DNA from: Powellomyces hirtus
Lineage: Eukaryota; Chytridiomycota; Chytridiomycetes; Spizellomycetales; Powellomycetaceae
NCBI GenBank assembly: GCA_025526995.1
Contig: JAHLKG010000004.1
Span: 620,001 to 684,000, forward strand
Reading direction: 5' to 3'
DNA length: 64,000 nt
The notes under the pieces are model-generated. The model saw nothing but the letters and a program-made list of their open reading frames with translations. It ran no database searches and was not told where the DNA came from. Positions 9,960-18,225 of the stretch are shown here, one piece after another. Positions within the stretch are counted from its first letter, which is position 1. Every line of letters begins with the position of its first letter. The position numbers and the translations under genes were made by a program.

Positions 9960-12900
9960 ATGCCGAGGTAAGCCAGTGTTGTGAGTAATTCTCCTGACAT
10001 TCAGCGAGTAACACTTGCGCTCGGTGTGCTTCCGTAGGCGCGCCCTCATTGCGTATTCTCTCATCAAATATATGAGTCCCATTCGTAATCCTCAGGACAG
10101 TGTCCTTATGTTTCACAGTTGGGAAAGGCTTCGTAAAGATGTCCGCCAGTTGATCGTCCGTATTGGTGTCGATGATTTCGATAATTTGCTTTGCGAACGA
10201 ATCGCGTATAGCGTGGTACCGAACGTCGATGTGTTTGGTGCATTGGTTGATAGCCTTAGACTGAATCAAGGCCCCGGCGCTCTGATTATCGACATGGAGA
10301 GGGACCGGTCGAGATTTGTAATCCGGTTGAGGTCCCAAAACTTCCGCCAAGAGTTGGCGTAGCCATTTGGCTTCGTTGTGACCGGTACTTGCAGCTATAT
10401 ACTCCGCTTGGGTCGTACTTTGGGCGGTGCACTTCTGCTTGCTGCTTTTCCACAGAACAGGAAACCCATTGTAAAGGGCCAAAATACCTGTAGTGGACTT
10501 CCGGTCGGTGAGTTCTCCTGCATAATCCGCATCCGTGAATACGCGTAGGCCACGCGGATCATTTTGTTCGGATGTAAACTTGAGGGCATAATCGCGGGTA
10601 CCCTTCAAATAGCGGAAAATGCGCTTAACGTTGTTCCAGTCGGAGTTGGTAGGTGCGGCGACGCGGCGCGCAACGTAACCGACTGCAGTGGCGATATCCC
10701 ATCGCCATGTGATGGAGGCCCAAGTGAGGACCCCCACTGCTTCCTGATACATTTTCAGATTCGTGAATGGGGTCGAATCCTCCGGTTGTTGGTTACGCGC
10801 TGACACGGCGTACGGAGTGGAGACAGGATGGCAGTCGCTCATGCCGAATTGTGCAAGAGCGTCGTCGATGTACTTGACATTTGAGATTTCGAGGGTACGA
10901 ACAGGAGAGTCGAAGTCATATTTGTAGACGAGACCAAGGTGACTGGTTACGCGGCCTTGTTCCGTAAACTTGAACTTCGAATGTAGCTCCATTTTGCTGT
11001 TCGCCAGAATCTCCTGATCCTTCGCTGCAATCAGCAGGTCGTCGACGAAGACCATAATAAGGACCAAGTTGTCGTTCGACGGAGGTGTACGGTCATCTGT
11101 CGCGTACTTGAAAAAGATACACGGGCATACAGAAACCGCTTCGTAGCCGAGCTTCAACAGTGCAGTCTTCAAGGTCTCATACCAAAAAAGAGGTGATTGC
11201 TTCAGGCCGTAAAGAGCTTTCAGTAGCTTCAGGACCCATTCGCCTTTGGGGTGATCCGGATCTTCGAATCCCTCAAACTGCTCGATATAGATATCCTTAT
11301 CAATATCACTGTTAAGGAAGGCGGTGACAGCGTCCATGCTATGGATGTCCAGCCCGTGCTGGACACAATACGCCAAGAAGAGGCGTAGCGCTGTGAATGG
11401 TAGCGTCGGTGAGTATGTATCACCAAAGTCGCGACCGGGTTGTTGAGAGAAGCCTTGAGCCACTGCTCTGGCTTTGAACTTGTTAAAGGTGCCATCGGGA
11501 TTGACCTTCGTTCGGAAGACCCATGTTGTGCCGATCACGTGCTTGTTACGTGGACGCTTAGTGAGTTCCCATGTACCGTTGTCGACCAGGGATTGGTACT
11601 CAATGCGTGCAGCCTTGAGAAATTCCTCCTTCTGAGGGGTTTTCATCGCTTGCTTCCATGTCATGGCGTCTTCGTTGATCGTTGCTTGAGTCCGCGCGCG
11701 GGCGGCGTATGCAGCGATGGGGTCATTTCGTTGTGTGCCGACATCGTACGCGGCAACTCGATTCTCCCAGTCATCCAATGCGGTAGTATCGAGTAGTGAA
11801 AGTCGGGACTCCCACGTAGGTTCTTGATATCCCTCCCACTTAACCAAGTACTCTTTCGTGTGCACCTTACTGCGGCGCTCGTCGATAATCGCCTCCACAG
11901 CGTATTCGACGTCATCCTCCTGACTCTCCTCATCTAGGAGATCAAGATGTGCTGGATCCTGCTGATATTTGGGTTCGAGTCCCAAGTCTTCTTTGAAGAT
12001 CACGTCTCGTGACACTTCGACCTTGTCAGTGACAGGATCCCATACCAGATACCCCTTGGTACCTGTGGGTTGAGCATAGCCTACCAAGTAAGCTTTCTTT
12101 GCTCGATTTCCCATTTTATCGCGTCCTTTGCTTGTTAGAACGGAATACGCCACGCAACCGATACGCCTAAGATGGGCGACATCAGGACGCCGGTCAAACA
12201 GTATTTCATGCGGCGTCTTCTTGTTGATGCGGTTGTACGTAAGGGAATAGATGTATCCAGCCGCTACCAGTAAAGCAGGCCAGAATCTTCGAGGTAGTTT
12301 CGTATCCGCGAAGGTGGCGCGGACCCTGTCCAGCGCCGTGCGATGCCATTGTTCGGCAATCCCGTTTTGCTGACTCGAATAGGCCGCGGACTTTTGATGA
12401 GTGATACCATTTTGCAATAGGTACTCTAGAACCTCGCCAAAGTATTCGGTGCCTCGATCCGTGCGTAGGATCTTGATTTGTCGGTCAGTCTGTTTCTCAA
12501 TCCACGCCTTGTAAATGAGAAACTTGTCGAGTATGACTGCTGAATCCTTTGAAGGAATAGGGAAAACAGTCACGTATCTGGATGCGTGTTCAATGAACTC
12601 CAGCGAATAGCGTGATCCTTCGTAACCAGGGATGCGAAATGGTCCTTGTAGGTCTGAATGAATCAGCTCGCAGATCTCCCTGGTTTCAACGTTACCAAGG
12701 GAGAATGGAAGACGAGCGGCTTTTCCTAACACGCAGGCTTCACAATCTTTGAAGTCGCTTAGATCCCCCACTACGGACCAACCGTCCGTAACCGATGCCA
12801 TCTTCTCCAGGACGTGTTTGCCAACGTGTCCAAGACGAGCATGAGCGAGTGTAGGAGATACTTCAACAGTGCATGCTTCTGAATCCGTCCATAGACTTTC

Positions 12901-14847
12901 AGACAGCAGCGTACCTTGCAGGTAATACGCGTTGTTGCGGCATACGCCTTTGGCAATATCTTTGCCGTCTCGCGTGAAAATGACGTCTCCATTCGGCTTG
13001 AAGAGCACGTCAACGCCTTGATCGTTGCATTTCGCTACCGATACGAGATCTCGTCGTAATCCTGGCACATGCAGGACTCCGCCCAACTCAAGCGGATTCG
13101 GATAGTCGTTAACTTCTACTCGTACCATACCTCGAACTGTAGAGGGTAGTGATGTTTTGTCAGCAAGCATAACAGCTCTGACATCACTGTACACGGTTGA
13201 GTGATCCAAGGTCGCTTTGTGAGGTGTCATGTGGTCCGTAGCGCCAGAGTCGATGAGGGCTTCATACGGTTGTTCTTGGCGGACCCAGACGTGTAATGCT
13301 TCCACAGCATTTGTGTTAACAGCACCATCAGACGACTGCTTCGTCTTGTTCTTCTCCATCTCGGATTTGAACTTCTTTAACACTTTGCACTCCTGTGTTC
13401 GGTGTTTAGGGTCTCCACAGGCCCAACAACCCGACTTTTGGGTTTGGCCTTTGTTTGATGGAGTAGATTTCTTGTCCTTCTTGCCATTCGTTGACTTCTC
13501 CCCGTGGTTCTTACCACCCTTTTGTTTCTTAGAGGCGTCAGTGTGTGCGGCACCTGGTCGCGTATCCGTTGAGGTCCCGCTAGGTTTCTTAGCCATGTTG
13601 GCGGCGATCCTGGATGCAGCGGCCTGTAAACTGCTCAAATCAGTTATGTTTTCTTCATTAGCCTGAACCAAGGCCGCAAGGTCTGGTGTTAGCGCGTTGA
13701 TGAAGTAATCCTGAAGGACGTAATCCGGTGTTTTCGGCAGAGAAAATGCCAGCATGTTAAACTGAGTGATGTACTCATCCATACGGCCTTTGGGACGCAA
13801 TTCCCGTAATTTCTGCAGCGAATCCCTAGTGTGGTTTCGTGGCGCGAACCGCGCCAGAAGGGCGGACCTGAGACCGGTGTTGGTTCTTCCTGAATCAACG
13901 TCTTCAAAGTCATGCCACGTCGTAATTGCGTTCCTTTTATTTGGTGAGAGCGACTGCCACCAAGTGTATGCCCATCCTGTGAGTTTCGTAGCCACAAAAT
14001 CCACGAGAAACTCGGGCGGAACCATTTCGTACTTCACAACCGTCTCAATCTTGTCGATGAACGTTCGAAGTTTGACCATATTGGCTTCCCCGTTGTAAGA
14101 TCCAATATCTTTCAGCGTTCCATCCACGAAAGCCTTCGCACCTCGACTGTTGACGATTTTGGTCGTCACGCTGTGTATGCTCGATGTCGGTGATGTAGGG
14201 CGGCGTTCGAATGGAGAACGTTGGTATTCCTGTTGAGCTCCAATCTCCTGATTGTACTCTGTCCACGGTGCAGCGAACCCGTCGTTGCGAGTGGGTGATG
14301 GTGTGCGTACGCGCCGTTGCGCCGTACTTACCTGAGGGTTGACCGGGATGTTCACATCCTGATCCATGCGCCATTTCATTTGGAGCATTTCCGTTAGTTG
14401 GGCTAGAGAATTCTCCAGCCTATCTATCCTATCCACGTCCGCCTCACGCGGGCGGACATGCACGGTGTTCGCTGATTCCCCACTTGGGAATGCCGCTGGA
14501 GTACTGTAGTTGATCGTTCTGTGATCATCTGTACTGCTTGATAGGGGACGGGTATCGACCTTGCCATCGCGTCGGTCGATGTTTCGGGTATGCCCTTCCA
14601 ATGCGTCGTCGCTCTCATTGGCGTTGACGCTCAAAGGCGTTGGCTCTGCCAGTGTATCGTTACCGGCAGATTTCCCTCCATTGTCTGGTGATGTCCATTC
14701 ACCAGGCACTCGTGCGCTCTTCTTAGCGGCACGTTCTACGGCTCGTTGTAGCGTATTGGACCCTGGGGTCTGCCGACCCGTTAGGCGTCTTAACATACTA
14801 CGAGTGTACCGGGGGCTCGTTTCGTTGCCTACCATTTCAGGGCTCAT
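9427..14847 (-). CDS. B2 gag-pol polyprotein
   Basis: One open frame of about 1,800 codons beginning at an ATG that lies inside the primer site. In order: charged N-terminus, gag capsid, zinc knuckle CWACGDPKHRTQEC (about 13400-13440), protease DSGATDHM (about 13240), pre-integrase, integrase catalytic core (HSDLQGPF, RTDRGTEYF, QQNGIAE), chromodomain (about 11790-11905), reverse transcriptase (FVDDLLIA near 11040), and RNase H ending in the usual copia tail (QLADIFTKPFP). The true C-terminus is probably near 10000; the last 180 or so codons read through the reverse complement of the antisense ORF and look like noise. No internal stop or frameshift is seen, so this copy may still make protein. 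Confidence 0.88.
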   Translation of the reverse strand: MSPEMVGNETSPRYTRSMLRRLTGRQTPGSNTLQRAVERAAKKSARVPGEWTSPDNGGKSAGNDTLAEPTPLSVNANESDDALEGHTRNIDRRDGKVDTRPLSSSTDDHRTINYSTPAAFPSGESANTVHVRPREADVDRIDRLENSLAQLTEMLQMKWRMDQDVNIPVNPQVSTAQRRVRTPSPTRNDGFAAPWTEYNQEIGAQQEYQRSPFERRPTSPTSSIHSVTTKIVNSRGAKAFVDGTLKDIGSYNGEANMVKLRTFIDKIETVVKYEMVPPEFLVDFVATKLTGWAYTWWQSLSPNKRNAITTWHDFEDVDSGRTNTGLRSALLARFAPRNHTRDSLQKLRELRPKGRMDEYITQFNMLAFSLPKTPDYVLQDYFINALTPDLAALVQANEENITDLSSLQAAASRIAANMAKKPSGTSTDTRPGAAHTDASKKQKGGKNHGEKSTNGKKDKKSTPSNKGQTQKSGCWACGDPKHRTQECKVLKKFKSEMEKNKTKQSSDGAVNTNAVEALHVWVRQEQPYEALIDSGATDHMTPHKATLDHSTVYSDVRAVMLADKTSLPSTVRGMVRVEVNDYPNPLELGGVLHVPGLRRDLVSVAKCNDQGVDVLFKPNGDVIFTRDGKDIAKGVCRNNAYYLQGTLLSESLWTDSEACTVEVSPTLAHARLGHVGKHVLEKMASVTDGWSVVGDLSDFKDCEACVLGKAARLPFSLGNVETREICELIHSDLQGPFRIPGYEGSRYSLEFIEHASRYVTVFPIPSKDSAVILDKFLIYKAWIEKQTDRQIKILRTDRGTEYFGEVLEYLLQNGITHQKSAAYSSQQNGIAEQWHRTALDRVRATFADTKLPRRFWPALLVAAGYIYSLTYNRINKKTPHEILFDRRPDVAHLRRIGCVAYSVLTSKGRDKMGNRAKKAYLVGYAQPTGTKGYLVWDPVTDKVEVSRDVIFKEDLGLEPKYQQDPAHLDLLDEESQEDDVEYAVEAIIDERRSKVHTKEYLVKWEGYQEPTWESRLSLLDTTALDDWENRVAAYDVGTQRNDPIAAYAARARTQATINEDAMTWKQAMKTPQKEEFLKAARIEYQSLVDNGTWELTKRPRNKHVIGTTWVFRTKVNPDGTFNKFKARAVAQGFSQQPGRDFGDTYSPTLPFTALRLFLAYCVQHGLDIHSMDAVTAFLNSDIDKDIYIEQFEGFEDPDHPKGEWVLKLLKALYGLKQSPLFWYETLKTALLKLGYEAVSVCPCIFFKYATDDRTPPSNDNLVLIMVFVDDLLIAAKDQEILANSKMELHSKFKFTEQGRVTSHLGLVYKYDFDSPVRTLEISNVKYIDDALAQFGMSDCHPVSTPYAVSARNQQPEDSTPFTNLKMYQEAVGVLTWASITWRWDIATAVGYVARRVAAPTNSDWNNVKRIFRYLKGTRDYALKFTSEQNDPRGLRVFTDADYAGELTDRKSTTGILALYNGFPVLWKSSKQKCTAQSTTQAEYIAASTGHNEAKWLRQLLAEVLGPQPDYKSRPVPLHVDNQSAGALIQSKAINQCTKHIDVRYHAIRDSFAKQIIEIIDTNTDDQLADIFTKPFPTVKHKDTVLRITNGTHIFDERIRNEGAPTEAHRAQVLLAECQENYSQHWLTSASTPQLQNPKLCPRRMGLPLLHHPHRLRVSVGLENPVVPPTPRLPPPPPPPLPHHYMELHAPGCPTSSSPPLQTSCPQPSSLPGPYPCPSQPPASGSAGPLVWTSVHQASRSPVRDPEAYQTSPGLSLQVFRLLDVTFKDPLTVLPVELSGMRCRHRSNLRSGQPRSGCASLWRRGHH

Positions 14848-14851
14848 AACC
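14838..14851 (-). promoter_or_regulatory. B2 primer-binding site containing the gag-pol AUG
   Basis: GGTTATGAGCCCTG on the minus strand, next to the LTR. The ATG at 14847 within it opens the gag-pol frame (MSPEMVG). A second in-frame ATG follows four codons later, so either could be used. Confidence 0.85.
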
Positions 14852-15093
14852 TGTTGGTCTGAGAGTATCTGAGTAGATAATTGAGGAAGCTTTAGGGTAG
14901 TTGACTGAGCAGAACAACGAAGTAACTTAATCCCGCTCTATTTGGAGAAAAAGAGAAAAGTCCCCACCGATATATTAAGTATGGAAGGATAACTACTTAT
15001 ATCGGAGTTTGATCACGTGGGCTCACGTGATCTCGTAATATGCCCTGCGATGGCGCAGTTGTGACTCGATGACAGAGTCTGTACGTGCTAACA
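14852..15093 (-). repeat. B2 5' LTR
   Basis: 242 bp, TGTTAGCACG...AGACCAACA on the minus strand, inserted just after the first six bases (TATTGG) of the A2 3' LTR. Confidence 0.9.
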
Positions 15094-15138
15094 CCAATAC
15101 ACCCCCTGTCCGAGCAATCGATCCGCGATGATGGGATT

Positions 15139-18100
15139 TTACTCATTCGGGAGCTCCGTCATGGACGCTTTCGTCATTGGCGTGATGGTGCTGTTGTAGT
15201 GCTTGATGCACATGCTTTCGCAATGGTATTTGAATGCCGGGGCCGGTAAAGGCTTCGTAAGTGAGTCGGCTACCATTTCAGCGGTGGGTAAGTACTCCAG
15301 ATGAATCTCCTTGTTGATGTGATCACGAATGAAGTGATGTCGAATGTTGATGTGCTTGGTACGGGCGTGATGCACGGGATTCATTGCCAACGAGATGCAT
15401 GACTGATTGTCTTCGTAGATCGTTGTAGGTCGAGCATTTTCGTCGAGATATTCGGGGATTTGGAGTTCTTGCAGAAGTGAGCGAAGCCAAATTGTCTCTT
15501 GAGTGGCGAAGGAAAGTGCCATGTATTCAGCTTCGGTAGATGAGAGAGCAACGGTGGGTTGGCGCTTCGAAGCCCAAGTAACGGGGCCCGCATTTCCAAT
15601 GTAGAAAAGGTAGCCAGTGATTGACCGTCGATCAATGATGTTGTTTCCCCAATCGGCATCGCTGTAGCCGCGAAGGGTGACGTTATTTCCGCTGATGCAG
15701 AGGCTGTAATCTGATGTTCCCCGTAGGTAGCGAAGAACGCGCTTTGCAGCTTGCAGATGTTGAGGCAAAGGGTTGCTTGCAAAGCGAGAAAGCATACTGA
15801 CTGCGACAGCGATGTCAGGACGCGTGCATATCATCAGGTACATGAGAGAACCAACGATTTCGCGATATTCTCCTTCTTGCGGGTTAGGTGAAGTCTTTGT
15901 ATTTTCGACTTCGTAGGGTTTGAGCTTGGTCAGGTCCATCGGAGTGTTGACGGGCTTGCAATCTTGCATACCAAAGCGCTCAAGGATGTCATTTACATAT
16001 GACTCTTGATCGAGGTAGATGACGTGCCTTGAGTAGTTGCGTCGAACTCTCATTCCCAGGTAGTGGTTGACTTCACCTAGGTCTGTCATGTTGAACTCGT
16101 TGTGCAGGGATGTCTTAATTGACGAGATTTCCGATTCGGTCTTTGCAAAAATGAGGAGATCGTCGACGTAGACGGAGATGTACTGCGATGAGTCACTTTC
16201 AGGTAGAGTTCTGATGTAGACGGCATTGTCATTTGCCAGGCGCTTCAATCCCAAAGAAGTCAGTTCTTTGTGAAGTAGGGAGTACCATTCGCACGGGGCT
16301 TGTTTCAGACTGTAAAGGGCCTTTCGGAGTCGAAGGATGGTCCCAGGCGGAAAGCCAGAGCCTTCAGGAGCATAGATTAGGATGGTCTCGGTAACGATCC
16401 CATTCAGGAATGCGGTTACTACATCCATTTGATGGCATTTCAAGCCTAGACTGGCGGCGAGAGCGAGGAGGACGCGTTGGGTGGCTATCTTGGCAACCGG
16501 AGCGTAGGTTTCGTTATAGTCGATACCGTAGCGTTGTTCGAAGCCTTTCACTACAAGCCGGGCCTTGTATCGTTGGGGTTGACCATTCAGGTCTCGCTTG
16601 ATCTTGAATACCCATTTGGTGCGGATGGGCCGTTGATTGTGCGGTAAGGATTTGGGGTTAATGACTTCCCATGTATCATTGGTATGAAGGGACTTCAGTT
16701 CGGCATTTATGGTCTCGGTCCACTTCGGCGCGTCGTCTGATGAGAGCGCTTGTTTGTAGGTTTGGGGTTCTTCGGTACTTGCAGCCGAAAGAGCGCTCGC
16801 CGTCTTTTCGTTGATGTAGTCAGCGAAGACCGTCAAATGATTGACATTTTCGAGCGGTTCCCATGTATTGTCTTCGTCTTCGAATCCTAGCCATTTGCAG
16901 AGGAATTCGGGGCCTTCCGGGCCATCACGTGAGTCGAGAATCTCTTCGACTTTGTAGAGTTCTTCGGGCGGAATGTAGTCTTTCGCGAGTTCGAGTGCTG
17001 AGTTTTCGTCAAACGTTACATCGCGAGAAATGACTATTTCTTGACGGTTGTCATCCCAACAGTGGTAAGCGCCGTCAAATTTGTATCCGATGAGTTTGAG
17101 ACGTGTGGTGCGCGGTGCCAACTTTGAGACTTGTTTTCTCTTGACGAGATGCACGAAGGCATGGGCCCAAATCACACGAAGGTGAGAAAGTGAGGGCTCT
17201 TCGCCGTTGAGCCGTTCGTACGGCGAAATGTTGTTATTGGACTTGTGGGGTACGCGATTCCGTAGGTAGACTGATGTAGCCGCTAACTCGGTCCAGAGTT
17301 GTTTCGGGATGCCGTATGAGTGTTCCAATGAACGAATGGTGTCGAACAGGGTGAGGTTGAACCTTTCTGCTACACTGTTGGACTGTGGGGAATCTGCAGC
17401 GGTGAGTTCGTGCAGAATGCCCTTTTTTGAAATGAATTCTTTCAGATTGTGATTGACAAACTCCCCCCCTCGATCAGAATGAAGTCGTCTGACCCGTTCG
17501 TTGGTCTGATTTCCGATGAAATTGATGAATTCAATCAATTTTGCAGTAGATTCGCTCTTCGTCTTCAAGAAGAAGATCCATGTGAAGCATGAATAGTCAT
17601 CGATCACAACGAGGGCATATTTCTCATCGCCAACCGCGGGTATGTGCGGACCGTTCAGGTCGAAATGTAGGCAATCGAGTGGCGTCTTGGACCGTGTCAT
17701 CGTACCGTTGAATGGTGAGCGCTTGTGCTTACCGAACTCGCAACCTTTGCAGACTTCGTTGGTCATTGGGAGCTTGAGTTGCTTCATGATGTGAGTGCCA
17801 GGATGGCCCAATCGGTGATGCCAGAGGGTTCCTTCGTTGACAGGAGAAGAGGGACCAGAACCAGCCCCAGAAGAAGCCGCCGAAACAGCGGCGGCGGCGG
17901 CATCGGCGGATGGTGCCCCCGAGGGGGCACCATCCTCGGCATCATCCGATGCCTTTGGGGCGGCCGGCCCCCCACCACAGCACCCACAACTCTCACTCTC
18001 CAGTGGGGGGCTGGCCAGCCCCAAATTGGGGCGGCCAGCCCCCTCACTGGAGAGTATGGGGCCGGCTGGCCCCCCATTTGGGGCGGCCGGCTGGCCCCCC

Positions 18101-18225
18101 ATTTGGGGCGGCCGGCCCCTCCGACGTGGCTTGGATCGAAGTAGAACGCGTGACCGAGATGCCGGTAGCGTCTGTCGACAGGTTGAGCGCTTGAATCGAT
18201 GTATCGGACGCGTGTGTTGGTACAT
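15139..18225 (-). CDS. A2 pol: integrase, chromodomain, reverse transcriptase, RNase H
   Basis: Open frame of about 1,030 codons. Upstream of the pre-integrase motif (WHHRLGHPG, about 17810) it is a low-complexity linker of Ala, Gly, Pro and Ser. Then come the integrase core (HFDLNGPH, HSDRGGEF, NSVAERFN), a chromodomain between integrase and RT (about 16835-16960, with YKVEEI, CKWLGF and TWEP), reverse transcriptase (YVDDLLIF near 16160) and RNase H (SSTEAEYMAL near 15530). It ends in the tail shared with A0 (MTELPNE). It lies in a different frame from gag, with a 180-bp overlap in the GC-rich linker, so expression would need a frameshift there or a repaired indel. Confidence 0.87.
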   Translation of the reverse strand: MYQHTRPIHRFKRSTCRQTLPASRSRVLLRSKPRRRGRPPQMGGQPAAPNGGPAGPILSSEGAGRPNLGLASPPLESESCGCCGGGPAAPKASDDAEDGAPSGAPSADAAAAAVSAASSGAGSGPSSPVNEGTLWHHRLGHPGTHIMKQLKLPMTNEVCKGCEFGKHKRSPFNGTMTRSKTPLDCLHFDLNGPHIPAVGDEKYALVVIDDYSCFTWIFFLKTKSESTAKLIEFINFIGNQTNERVRRLHSDRGGEFVNHNLKEFISKKGILHELTAADSPQSNSVAERFNLTLFDTIRSLEHSYGIPKQLWTELAATSVYLRNRVPHKSNNNISPYERLNGEEPSLSHLRVIWAHAFVHLVKRKQVSKLAPRTTRLKLIGYKFDGAYHCWDDNRQEIVISRDVTFDENSALELAKDYIPPEELYKVEEILDSRDGPEGPEFLCKWLGFEDEDNTWEPLENVNHLTVFADYINEKTASALSAASTEEPQTYKQALSSDDAPKWTETINAELKSLHTNDTWEVINPKSLPHNQRPIRTKWVFKIKRDLNGQPQRYKARLVVKGFEQRYGIDYNETYAPVAKIATQRVLLALAASLGLKCHQMDVVTAFLNGIVTETILIYAPEGSGFPPGTILRLRKALYSLKQAPCEWYSLLHKELTSLGLKRLANDNAVYIRTLPESDSSQYISVYVDDLLIFAKTESEISSIKTSLHNEFNMTDLGEVNHYLGMRVRRNYSRHVIYLDQESYVNDILERFGMQDCKPVNTPMDLTKLKPYEVENTKTSPNPQEGEYREIVGSLMYLMICTRPDIAVAVSMLSRFASNPLPQHLQAAKRVLRYLRGTSDYSLCISGNNVTLRGYSDADWGNNIIDRRSITGYLFYIGNAGPVTWASKRQPTVALSSTEAEYMALSFATQETIWLRSLLQELQIPEYLDENARPTTIYEDNQSCISLAMNPVHHARTKHINIRHHFIRDHINKEIHLEYLPTAEMVADSLTKPLPAPAFKYHCESMCIKHYNSTITPMTKASMTELPNE
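17860..18130. repeat. GC-rich, palindrome-rich linker in A2
   Basis: Holds a perfect 20-bp palindrome (17912-17931, GGTGCCCCCG and its complement) and tandem 33-bp units built on GGCCGGCTGGCCCC and CCATTTGGGG. It lies between the protease and the pre-integrase domain. A1 has an equivalent but differently composed GC-rich stretch at about 735-960. Confidence 0.8.

Larger units (their letters stand above)
8911..15093 (-). mobile_element. Copia element B2, complete but chimeric
   Basis: Minus-strand element with 5' LTR 14852-15093, 3' LTR 8911-9150, a primer site, a polypurine tract (G-run at 9151-9155, minus strand) and one uninterrupted gag-pol ORF. About 800 bp between pol and the 3' LTR hold an antisense ORF. 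The outer flanks do not match: left is CGGTC inside B1 RNase H, right is CCAAT inside the A2 3' LTR. The left LTR is closer to the B1 LTR than to the right LTR. I infer fusion of two B insertions by recombination. Confidence 0.85.

Noticed and set aside
9427..10000. C-terminal extension of B2 gag-pol beyond the RNase H tail
   Set aside because: It is low-complexity and is the reverse complement of the antisense ORF; B1 cannot confirm it because it is truncated. I treat it as readthrough, not a domain.
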